Part shown: positions 31,422 through 38,087 of the stretch, piece after piece
How positions within the stretch are numbered: the stretch's first letter is position 1
Layout of the letters: each line of letters starts with the position of its first letter
Assembly (NCBI GenBank): GCA_002373555.1
Contig: DFKM01000209.1
Span: 1 to 38,087 of the forward strand
Length of the DNA: 38,087 nucleotides
Direction of reading: 5' to 3'
DNA from: Lachnospiraceae bacterium UBA3645
GTDB taxonomy: Bacteria; Bacillota; Clostridia; Lachnospirales; Lachnospiraceae
Notes under the pieces: generated by a model
Database searches by the model: none
Told to the model about the DNA's origin: nothing
Seen by the model: the letters and a program-made list of their open reading frames with translations, nothing else
Position numbers and translations under genes: made by a program

Positions 31422-32081
31422 CTACAGGTTCAGCCAGGAAATGTTCTCCGTGCAGTACTGCAGATATTGCTGTACGTCTTCCCCTTCGATCCGCTCATCG
31501 GTCGTCTTAATGATCTCCCGGATGGCGTCCTCTTCATAATGAAGGAAATGCAGGATGGTCCAGACATGTCTTCTGCAGATGCGCCGGTAGTCGATATCCA
31601 GCTCATCCTGGTGCAGATAGAGGTGCATGGAGCCGCCCATGGCAAAACAAATCGCGCGTTTCAGCTCGAGATAACTGAATGTATTCTCTCCGCAGTAGCG
31701 CCGCAGCCAGTCACAGATCGTATCCACCCAGATATCCAGGCATTCATTATGCATCACAGAGGCACGGACAAACATCCGGAGGCTGTAATCCGCCGCTGCG
31801 CCCTTGAAGAACAGCATATTAAAATCCGAGATCTGCTGGAAGATCTCTTCATCTTTATAAGGAAGCTTCTCCATATAGGCGGAGGCTGTTTCCAGCATCT
31901 CGGTCAGCATGGCCTTCACGATATCGATTTTCTGGCTGTAGTAATGCTGCAGCAGCGATTTGTTAATGCCCGCACCGGCTGCAATATCGGCTAAAGAAAC
32001 ATGGTCATAATGTTTCTCACCGAGGAGCCGGTAGGCGGTTGTCAGTATTTCTTCTCTTCGTTTGATGTTCTTCTCTGCCAT
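31422..32081 (-). CDS. TetR-family transcriptional regulator
   Basis: A 219-residue protein. ATG 32081 after CGGAGTG gives a canonical TetR N-terminus (NIKRREEILTTAYRLLGEKH, VSLADIAAGAGINKSLLQHYYSQK). The frame is open further upstream but that extension has no family features. The C-terminal half is a helical ligand-binding domain ending ENISWLNL. It is transcribed in the same direction as the oxidoreductase operon but ended by its own terminator. A minus-strand TATAAT near 32312-32307 could be its -10 box; one of four repeated motifs overlaps this promoter. Confidence 0.85.
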   Translation of the reverse strand: MAEKNIKRREEILTTAYRLLGEKHYDHVSLADIAAGAGINKSLLQHYYSQKIDIVKAMLTEMLETASAYMEKLPYKDEEIFQQISDFNMLFFKGAAADYSLRMFVRASVMHNECLDIWVDTICDWLRRYCGENTFSYLELKRAICFAMGGSMHLYLHQDELDIDYRRICRRHVWTILHFLHYEEDAIREIIKTTDERIEGEDVQQYLQYCTENISWLNL

Positions 32082-32239
32082 CGTACAACACTCCGTGATC
32101 CGCTGAAGGGGTTGGTCGGAAGGTTCACGATATCTTATCATCAAAACGGATTTTTGTCCATGCGGCGCCGGAAATTGATTATTTTGAAGGGTTGTATGAA
32201 ACAGCGGTTGCAAAATGGGTGTGAGAAGATGATTACAGA

Positions 32240-32447
32240 CAGATGATACCCCTGTTTCAGCGTATTGCAGGGTAGAAAAATGCAGAAACGGGTTTTTGAG
32301 CAAGAATTATATCAGATGTTACCCTTTTTGAATCAGAGACCGGTTTGCTGAAGCGGAGAAAAGGGTATCGTCTGGGAAAAAATGAAAGAATACAGAAGAA
32401 ATGCTGCAGTACATTTCCTTTGCTTCAGAAAAAAAGGGTATCGTCTG
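32240..32447. repeat. Four copies of a 12-bp motif in mirrored pairs, 73 bp apart
   Basis: CAGATGATACCC (32240-32251) and CAGATGTTACCC (32313-32324) lie on the plus strand. The reverse complement form GGGTATCGTCTG lies at 32363-32374 and 32436-32447. Both pairs are spaced exactly 73 bases, about seven helical turns, and the set is symmetric about position ~32344. The second copy overlaps the probable TetR promoter. This looks like a multi-site operator. The rest of the gap 32082-32540 shows no gene. Confidence 0.6.
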
Positions 32448-32542
32448 GCAAGCAATGACCATGTACGGAAAAGCTGATGAAAGATGAGATCATTCTGAGG
32501 AACATCACGGCAGGGAATGCCTGCCCGGCGCATGAATTGCTA

Positions 32543-32571
32543 TAGACGGCCTTTTAAAAAAGTGTTATGAT
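32543..32571 (+). promoter_or_regulatory. Promoter of the cobalamin-riboswitch unit
   Basis: TAGACG (32543-32548), 17-base spacer, TATGAT (32566-32571). The start near 32578 lies about 14 bases before the first riboswitch helix. Confidence 0.55.
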
Positions 32572-32591
32572 ACAAAAAGATGAATACAGAA

Positions 32592-32720
32592 ACAGCTTTC
32601 CTACGCGTACACCGCAGCATGGAATGGGGTAGCGCCCCGCGAGCAGGTCACTGTCAGGCTCTTTGAGCCCTAGTCAGATACATGCAGGAAGGCTGTCACG
32701 GCTATTCCAGCGCAATGGTT
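32592..32720 (+). promoter_or_regulatory. Compact cobalamin riboswitch
   Basis: The outer helix pairs ACAGCTTTCCT (32592-32602) with AGGAAGGCTGT (32686-32696). Inside are GCATG/CATGC, hairpin GGGG-TAGCG-CCCC, the GGTCACTGT core strand, hairpin GGCTC-TTT-GAGCC, and AGTCAGATACATGC, which matches the B12-box pattern AGTCAGGAGACCTGC in its main positions. After the aptamer, GCTA (32701-32704) and a GCGCAA loop near 32710 can pair with the first hairpin loop, as in the L5-L13 kissing contact. The aptamer is about 105 nt, shorter than the classic form. It is followed by a terminator and then the chelatase gene, so B12 should turn the unit off. Confidence 0.7.
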
Positions 32721-32770
32721 GTGAACTTGCGGATCCCTTCTGTTTTGCAGGGGAATCTGTTTGCTTACGG

Positions 32771-32796
32771 CGTCCGGAATTCCGGGCGTTTTTTTT
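32771..32796 (+). terminator. Riboswitch expression-platform terminator
   Basis: CGTCCGG-AATT-CCGGGCG (32771-32788) followed by eight T, ending 13 bases before the AAGGAGG of the next gene. Confidence 0.8.
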
Positions 32797-32818
32797 ACCA
32801 ACAAGGAGGAACTGTAAC

Positions 32819-33946
32819 ATGAAGAAAAAGATGCTTGCTGCTGTGACTGTTGTGATGCTTGCTGCGTCACTGGCTGCCTGCGGATCATCCCAGCCTGCGG
32901 AGACTACCGCTGCAGAGACGGAAGCTGCCGTGGAAACGGAAGCCGTGACCGAGGCTGCTGCAGAGACGGAAGCCGCTGCGGAGACCGAGGCTGTCACGGA
33001 AGCTGCGGAAACGGAGCCTGTCATGGAAGATGCGGAAAGCGCAGATGCGGATTATGAAACGGAAGCCGCGGAAGGTGAAGAAGCAGAAGCGGAAGATGAA
33101 GAAAACTATGATACCGGCGATGCATCCCTGGACGATCCGTTGAATGCGGATGAGATCGGTGAGAACGAGCTGCTTGTTGTCAGCTTCGGAACCAGCTTCA
33201 ACGACAGCCGCAGACAGACCATCGGCGCGATCGAGAAGACCATGGCGGATACATTTGCCGATTACTCCGTCCGCCGTGCCTTCACCAGCCAGATCATCAT
33301 CGATCACGTGCAGAAGCGTGATAATGTGAAGATCGACAATCTGACCGAAGCACTGGACCGTGCCGTGAACAACGGTGTAAAGACGCTGGTCGTACAGCCG
33401 ACACATCTGATGAACGGCTTTGAGTATACAGATGTTGTGGAAGAACTCGGAAATTACTCCGATGCATTCGAGAAGATCGCGGTCGGACAGCCGCTCCTGA
33501 CGACCGATGAGGACTTTGAAAAGGTAATCGGCATCATCACCGACGCTACAAAAGAGTATGACGACGGTGAGACCGCGATCATCTTCATGGGCCACGGCAC
33601 GGAAGCCGATTCCAACGACGTCTATGCGAAGATGCAGGAAATGATCACTGCGGACGGATTTGAGAATTACTATATCGGAACCGTAGAAGCCACGCCCAGT
33701 CTGGATGATGTTGTACAGGCCGCAAAGGACGGCGGTTATAAGAAGGTCGTTCTGGAGCCCCTGATGATCGTCTGTGGGGACCATGCGAACAACGATATGG
33801 CCGGTGACGAGGAGGATTCCTGGAAGTCCGTCTTCGAGAAGGAAGGCTTTGAGGTCGAGTGCGTGCTGCGCGGTCTCGGCGAGCTGCCCGGGATCCAGGA
33901 AATGATCGCTGCGCATGCGCAGGAGGCTGTGGACAGCCTGCAGTAA
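32819..33946 (+). CDS. CbiK-like sirohydrochlorin cobaltochelatase lipoprotein
   Basis: A 375-residue lipoprotein starting at ATG 32819 behind AAGGAGG, with a signal peptide and lipobox LAAC (C21). Residues ~25-105 are an acidic Ala/Glu/Thr repeat linker. Residues ~115-375 match the class II chelatase CbiK: ELLVVSFGTSFNDSRRQT, H196 in VQPTHLMNGFEY and H259 in IIFMGHGTEA, the metal-site histidines. Cytoplasmic CbiK inserts cobalt into sirohydrochlorin; a membrane-anchored outside form more likely binds or handles metal or tetrapyrrole before uptake. Control by a cobalamin riboswitch and the ABC transporter downstream support this. Confidence 0.82.
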   Translation: MKKKMLAAVTVVMLAASLAACGSSQPAETTAAETEAAVETEAVTEAAAETEAAAETEAVTEAAETEPVMEDAESADADYETEAAEGEEAEAEDEENYDTGDASLDDPLNADEIGENELLVVSFGTSFNDSRRQTIGAIEKTMADTFADYSVRRAFTSQIIIDHVQKRDNVKIDNLTEALDRAVNNGVKTLVVQPTHLMNGFEYTDVVEELGNYSDAFEKIAVGQPLLTTDEDFEKVIGIITDATKEYDDGETAIIFMGHGTEADSNDVYAKMQEMITADGFENYYIGTVEATPSLDDVVQAAKDGGYKKVVLEPLMIVCGDHANNDMAGDEEDSWKSVFEKEGFEVECVLRGLGELPGIQEMIAAHAQEAVDSLQ

Positions 33947-33973
33947 ATCAGAAAACGGATCATAATGAATAAT

Positions 33974-34089
33974 CTGTCATTCAGAGCAGACTTGTCTGCG
34001 AAGAATCCACGCTCCCGGCAGGCGGTTTTACGAAAACGGAGTGCGGCAGGCGGTGGATCCTTCGCGGCTGCAGCCGCTCTGGATGACAG
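33974..34089. repeat. MITE-like element, copy 3 (diverged, 116 bp)
   Basis: It begins CTGTCATTCAGAGC and ends GCTCTGGATGACAG (13 of 14 pair), with internal GGCGGTTTTACGAAAA and GGTGGATCCTTCGCGG. Its length and plan match the copies at 16845 and 17525. It fills the gap between the chelatase and binding-protein genes. Confidence 0.6.
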
Positions 34090-34110
34090 GAAATATCAGC
34101 AGGTGAGAAA

Positions 34111-36111
34111 ATGAAAAAATGGTTTATTCTGACAGCAATGACATTATGCCTCGCCATGACGGCCTGTTCCGGAAATACCGCTGCGCCGGCGGAAACGACC
34201 GCTGCAGAGACAGCTGCCGCGGCCGAAGCGGAAACCGCCGCCGAAACGGCTGCGGAGACAGAAACCGAGGCTGTACCGGAAACAAAAACCGAAGCTGCGG
34301 CTGAGACCGCCGCACAGGAAACCACCACTGCGTCGGACAAAGTCGCCGGCGAAGGCGAGACCGTGGAAGCGGAAGATATTGTCGATGAAAACGCGGTTCC
34401 CGTAACAGCGGCAGATCTGAAGGACGGCGTCTACGCAGTCGAACCGGCTTCCAGCTCCAGCATGTTCAAGATCGAATCGGCGGAGCTGCATGTAGAGTCC
34501 GGCAGCATGTATGCTGTCATGACCATGGGCGGTACGGGCTATCTGTATGTCTATCCGGGAACACCGGAGGAAGCCGCCGCGGCGCCGGAATCCGATTATA
34601 TTTCCTATGAGGAGACAGCTGACGGAAAGCATACCTTTACCGTTCCGGTCGAATCACTGAATACCGGGATCGACTGTGCAGCGTACAGCAAACGTAAGGA
34701 AAAATGGTACAGCCGTACAATCGTTTTCAAGGCGGATCAGATCCCGGCGGAAGCATTTAACGAAAGCTTCTTTACGACTGTGGAAACGCTCGGTCTTGCG
34801 GACGGAACCTATACGGCCGGCGTCGTACTGGCCGGCGGCTCCGGAAAGGCATCCGTGACATCGCCCTGTGAATTCACAGTCGAGGGCGGCAAAGCGATCG
34901 CCCGGATCGAATTTTCCAGCCCGAATTATGACTATGTGATCAAGGACGGCGAGAAATATCTGCCGGTCAATACAGAGGGGAATTCCGTCTTTGAGATTCC
35001 GCTCACAGCTTTTGATTACCCGGTGGCGATCACTGCGGATACGACGGCCATGAGCCAGCCGCACGAGATCGAGTACACCCTGACATTTGATTCAAAATCG
35101 ATTACGAATGCGGAAGAAGATGCAGCTGCGGCTGCATCTTCTGGTATTGTGGAATTAAAATACGCCCATGAGTTTCAGGCGGTAAAGAACGAGGACGGAA
35201 GCTTCGACATCACGATCGGCGAAGACAGCTTCCACGTGGCGCATCCGTACGGCAATATCTATCTGGCGTCGTCGGCCGCCACCGATCTGTTCTTCAAAGC
35301 CGGCGCAATCGGTTCGGTGAAAATGACCGGCACGAAGGCGTCGGACTGGGCGATTGAAGAGATCCGGAAGCTCGTGGAAGACGAAACAATCGTCTACGCA
35401 GGCAAATACAGCGCCCCGGATTATGAATACCTGGTATCCGAAGGCTGTGATCTGGCGCTGGAAAATACAATGATTTATCATACACCCGAAGTGAAGGAGA
35501 AGCTCGAATCGCTGGGGATCCCCGTCATAGTGGAGCGCTCGAGCTATGAAACAGAGCCGCTCGGCAGGATGGAATGGATCAAGCTCTACGGCATCCTGAC
35601 CGGCCATTATGAGGAAGCGGCGGCATTTTTTGATGAAAAGACGAAAGAGCTTGCAGCACTGGATGATCTTGAAAATACGGGAAAGACAGTGGTCTTCTTT
35701 TATATAAACAGCAACGGCCAGCCGGTCGTCCGAAAGCCAGGCGACTACATCAGCAAAATGATCGACCTGGCGGGCGGCACCTATTTCCTGACAGACACCG
35801 GCGGGGAAGACAACATGCTCTCCACCATGAACATGCAGATGGAAGCGTTTCTTGCGGCGGCCGCTGACGCCGATATTCTGATCTATAACAGTTCGATCGA
35901 TGCCGAGCTGCAGGATCTGGACGAACTCCTGGCAAAAGACGAGCTTTTTGCCGGCTTTAAAGCCGTAAAGGAGGGGAATGTCTGGTGTACCGGCAAAAAT
36001 ATGTTCCAGGAATCCTCCGCGATCGCCGACATGATCCTGGAAATGCATGCTATAATAAATGGTACTGCAGGAAACGGAGAAGACCTGGAGTACATCCATA
36101 AACTGAACTGA
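34111..36111 (+). CDS. ABC transporter substrate-binding lipoprotein with two N-terminal beta-domains
   Basis: A 666-residue lipoprotein starting at ATG 34111; the lipobox is MTAC (C19). An Ala/Glu/Thr linker similar to that of the chelatase lipoprotein spans ~24-95. Two beta-rich repeats follow at ~101-210 (DGVYAV, KWYSRTIVF) and ~225-332 (DGTYTAGVVL, NYDYVIKDGEKYLPVNTEG, HEIEYTLTF). They recall heme-binding NEAT-type folds, though the NEAT Tyr motif is not clear. Residues ~345-655 are a FecB/TroA-type periplasmic binding domain (EAFLAAAADADILIYN). It presumably captures a corrinoid or metal chelate for the permease encoded next. Confidence 0.78.
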   Translation: MKKWFILTAMTLCLAMTACSGNTAAPAETTAAETAAAAEAETAAETAAETETEAVPETKTEAAAETAAQETTTASDKVAGEGETVEAEDIVDENAVPVTAADLKDGVYAVEPASSSSMFKIESAELHVESGSMYAVMTMGGTGYLYVYPGTPEEAAAAPESDYISYEETADGKHTFTVPVESLNTGIDCAAYSKRKEKWYSRTIVFKADQIPAEAFNESFFTTVETLGLADGTYTAGVVLAGGSGKASVTSPCEFTVEGGKAIARIEFSSPNYDYVIKDGEKYLPVNTEGNSVFEIPLTAFDYPVAITADTTAMSQPHEIEYTLTFDSKSITNAEEDAAAAASSGIVELKYAHEFQAVKNEDGSFDITIGEDSFHVAHPYGNIYLASSAATDLFFKAGAIGSVKMTGTKASDWAIEEIRKLVEDETIVYAGKYSAPDYEYLVSEGCDLALENTMIYHTPEVKEKLESLGIPVIVERSSYETEPLGRMEWIKLYGILTGHYEEAAAFFDEKTKELAALDDLENTGKTVVFFYINSNGQPVVRKPGDYISKMIDLAGGTYFLTDTGGEDNMLSTMNMQMEAFLAAAADADILIYNSSIDAELQDLDELLAKDELFAGFKAVKEGNVWCTGKNMFQESSAIADMILEMHAIINGTAGNGEDLEYIHKLN

Positions 36112-36131
36112 GGAGGCTGCCCTGCGGCAGC
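36111..36131 (+). promoter_or_regulatory. Hairpin between ribosome site and start of permease gene
   Basis: AGGAGG (36111-36116) is 21 bases from ATG 36138, too far for direct use. GCTGCC-CTGC-GGCAGC (36116-36131) can fold and bring the two together. Confidence 0.45.
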
Positions 36132-36137
36132 GGTGAC

Positions 36138-37151
36138 ATGAGCAGAACGAAACGGTATACAGCAGGCTTCCTGATCCTTACGGCGGCAGTCCTGCTGCTT
36201 CTGTACTTAAATCTGAATATCGGAAGCGTGGCGGTGCGGCCGGCGGAGATTCTGGGCATCCTGGCCTCCGGCGACGGATCGGATACCAACGGCAGCATCA
36301 TTTTGAGTATCCGTCTGCCGCGCATGCTTTCCGCGCTGATCCTGGGCGGGGCCCTGGCCGTGTCCGGTTTTCTGCTGCAGACATTTTTCGCAAATCCGAT
36401 CGCCGGCCCTTTTGTGCTCGGCATTTCCTCCGGATCGAAGCTCGTGCTTGCGCTGGTGATGATCAGCTGCATGACGGCCGGCCGGGCGATCAGTTCGGCT
36501 GCCATGATCGGCGCTGCGTTTGTCGGCGCGCTGGCCTCGATGCTGGTGATCCTGCTGATCTCCGGGCGTGTGAAGAAGATGTCCGTGCTGGTCATCTGCG
36601 GCGTCATGATCGGCTATATCTGTTCGGCCATCACGGATTTCGTCGTTTCCTTTGCGGATGATTCCAATATCGTGAACCTGCACAACTGGTCGATGGGCAG
36701 TTTCTCGGGTATGAACTGGGGAAACGTGCGCACGATGGCGGTTGTCGGGGGCGTTACGCTGGTCCTTACATTTCTGCTGTCCAAACCGATGTCGGCCTAT
36801 CAGTTGGGGGAATCCTACGCAGCCAATGTCGGCGTGAACCTGAAGGTATTCCGGTTCGAGCTGATCATGCTCTCGAGCATCCTGTCGGCGCTGGTCACCG
36901 CGTTTGCCGGGCCGGTCTCCTTTGTCGGGATCGCCGTGCCGCATATCATGCGGGGGATATTCAGGACGGCGAAGCCGCATGTGATGATCCCGGGATGCTT
37001 CCTCGGCGGGGCGGCATTCTGCCTGTTCTGTGATCTGATCGCGCGGACGATGTTCGCGCCGACGGAACTGAACTTAAGCTCCGTGACGGCGGTGTTCGGT
37101 GCGCCGATCGTGATCTGGACGATGCTGAAGAGAAGCGGAAGGCGGGGTTAG
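36138..37151 (+). CDS. FecCD-family ABC transporter permease
   Basis: A 337-residue polytopic membrane protein starting at ATG 36138. IRLPRMLSALILGGALAVSG, FANPIAGPFVLGISSG and GPVSFVGIAVPHIMRG are the standard signatures of the BtuC/FecCD permease family, which imports cobalamin, heme or siderophores. It sits between the binding protein and ATPase genes, and its stop codon abuts the ATPase start. Confidence 0.9.
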   Translation: MSRTKRYTAGFLILTAAVLLLLYLNLNIGSVAVRPAEILGILASGDGSDTNGSIILSIRLPRMLSALILGGALAVSGFLLQTFFANPIAGPFVLGISSGSKLVLALVMISCMTAGRAISSAAMIGAAFVGALASMLVILLISGRVKKMSVLVICGVMIGYICSAITDFVVSFADDSNIVNLHNWSMGSFSGMNWGNVRTMAVVGGVTLVLTFLLSKPMSAYQLGESYAANVGVNLKVFRFELIMLSSILSALVTAFAGPVSFVGIAVPHIMRGIFRTAKPHVMIPGCFLGGAAFCLFCDLIARTMFAPTELNLSSVTAVFGAPIVIWTMLKRSGRRG

Positions 37152-37913
37152 ATGGACAGGATACTTTATACCGAAAAACTGGATGCCGGCTACAGCGGAC
37201 ATGCTGTCGTCAGCAATGTGAATATAGATCTTCATGCCGGCGAGATCCTCGCCCTGATCGGGCCGAACGGATCCGGGAAATCGACCATCCTGAAGACCCT
37301 GTGCGGACAGCTGCCGCAGGTCAGCGGACACGTTTTCCTGAAAGGAAAGGAACTGTCACACATCAAAGAAGCGGAGCTGTCGCGCACGATGTCGCTTCTG
37401 ATGACCGGGAAGGTGGATCCGGAGCTGATGACCTGCATGGATGTGATCAGTATCGGACGGTATCCGTATACCGGCCTGATGGGAAGGCTCTCGGCGCATG
37501 ACCGGGAGGTCATCGGAGAAGCCATGCGCATGGCGAATGTGGAGGATCTGGGCGGCCGGTATTTCGATCAGATCAGCGACGGGCAGAAACAGCGGGTGCT
37601 GCTGGCCCGGGCGATCTGCCAGGAGCCGGAGATCCTGATCATGGATGAGCCGACGAGTTTTCTGGATATCAAGCACAAGCTGGAGCTTCTGCAGATCCTC
37701 TTAAAGCTTGTGAAAGAGAAGAATGTCGCGGTAATCGTTTCGCTGCATGAGATCGAGCTGGCGGAAAAAATAGCGGATCAGGTGATGTGCGTGCGGGACG
37801 GGATCGCGGAACCGGCAAAGAGCGCGGGGGATGTGTTCGCAAAAGAGAATATCTGCAGACTGTTTGAGCTCGATGAAGAACAGTATAAGTGGCTGTATGG
37901 GAATGACGGTTGA
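37152..37913 (+). CDS. FecE/BtuD-family ABC transporter ATPase
   Basis: A 253-residue ATPase starting at ATG 37152. Walker A is GPNGSGKST, the signature ISDGQKQR (D in place of the usual G in SGGQ), Walker B ILIMDEPTSFLD and the H-loop SLHE. It completes the importer encoded by the two preceding genes. Substrate assignment (corrinoid preferred, heme or iron chelate possible) rests on the upstream riboswitch and CbiK-like protein. Confidence 0.9.
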   Translation: MDRILYTEKLDAGYSGHAVVSNVNIDLHAGEILALIGPNGSGKSTILKTLCGQLPQVSGHVFLKGKELSHIKEAELSRTMSLLMTGKVDPELMTCMDVISIGRYPYTGLMGRLSAHDREVIGEAMRMANVEDLGGRYFDQISDGQKQRVLLARAICQEPEILIMDEPTSFLDIKHKLELLQILLKLVKEKNVAVIVSLHEIELAEKIADQVMCVRDGIAEPAKSAGDVFAKENICRLFELDEEQYKWLYGNDG

Positions 37914-37982
37914 TTTCGAAAGCAGAGCATCAAATTTCGTCTGTTTGCCATATCGGATAGAGGTCTGGAAAGTGATTATTGC

Positions 37983-38087
37983 CCTGGGTGAGCAAGAAGA
38001 GAGAGCTGGAAGGAAACTGCTGTCCTGGGTGAGCAAGAAGAGAGAGCTGGAAGGAAACTGCTGTCCTGGGTGAGCAAGAAAAGAGAG
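37983..38087 (+). repeat. 41-bp tandem repeat running off the window
   Basis: CCTGGGTGAGCAAGAAGAGA starts at 37983 and 38024, with a third unit at 38065 cut by the window end; the spacing is 41 bases. Units 1 and 2 are identical; the third has one G to A change. 41 is not a multiple of three and no gene is supported here. There are no spacers, so it is not a CRISPR array. Confidence 0.8.

Noticed and set aside
32592-32818. EutX/Rli55-like riboswitch RNA that sequesters EutV
   Set aside because: The aptamer is followed by a terminator and a coding gene, and no pair of hexaloop hairpins like that before eutA was found after it.
37831-38073. 80-codon plus-strand frame at the window end
   Set aside because: It overlaps the ATPase gene in another frame and then translates the tandem repeat; no ribosome site or domain.
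37983-38087. Possible CRISPR array
   Set aside because: Units are contiguous and identical with no unique spacers and no cas genes nearby.

Overview
The window looks like a chromosomal segment of an anaerobic, gut-type Clostridia (Lachnospiraceae-like). The evidence is the Gram-positive promoter and Shine-Dalgarno style, lysine-rich secreted Fn3/Big2-type surface proteins, lipoproteins with acidic Ala/Glu/Thr linkers, and a Firmicute-type ethanolamine utilization (eut) locus controlled by an EutVW two-component system. No rRNA, tRNA, CRISPR array or transposase gene was seen.

Left part (1-8.1 kb). A truncated L-fucose isomerase-family gene is followed by accessory genes: a secreted repeat protein whose start is frameshifted, an HTH/GHKL-ATPase/DUF4325 regulator, and a sodium:solute symporter plus amidohydrolase unit with a TetR gene behind it. 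This block is bracketed by two near-identical ~325-bp cassettes (648-973 and 7771-8093). Each cassette encodes, on the minus strand, a 26-residue holin-like type I toxin, and on the plus strand a ~90-nt RNA that converges on it. The two transcripts share a bidirectional terminator, as in Fst/par-type systems.

Centre (8.1-23.4 kb). A full bacterial microcompartment locus: eutV (REC plus two ANTAR-like modules), eutW, a structured leader with two hexaloop hairpins and a terminator, then eutA, eutB, eutC, eutL, eutE, two eutM copies, a eutT-pduL (eutD) fusion, eutJ, a small Cys-rich protein, eutN, a PduS-like Fe-S flavoprotein, a PduT-like Fe-S shell protein, eutS and eutP. Together they encode adenosylcobalamin-dependent ethanolamine ammonia-lyase with its reactivase and cofactor supply, acetaldehyde to acetyl-CoA to acetyl-phosphate conversion, and the shell. 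No eutH, eutG or eutQ is visible. The two eutM genes encode identical proteins but differ at 14 synonymous sites. The spacers around them carry degenerate 24- and 42-bp tandem repeats, large hairpins and two copies of a ~118-bp element with terminal inverted repeats. A third copy of that element lies near 34 kb.

Right part (23.4-38.1 kb). A membrane-fused LuxR regulator is followed by two secreted Fn3-type proteins, the second interrupted by an in-frame TAG. A minus-strand pair of flavoprotein oxidoreductases comes next, with a palindromic operator and an adjacent TetR gene. The end of the window holds a compact cobalamin-riboswitch-controlled unit: a CbiK-like lipoprotein chelatase, a lipoprotein binding protein with two extra beta-domains, a FecCD permease and a FecE ATPase. 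This is probably corrinoid or metal-tetrapyrrole uptake that could supply the B12-dependent ethanolamine enzyme. The window ends inside a 41-bp tandem repeat.
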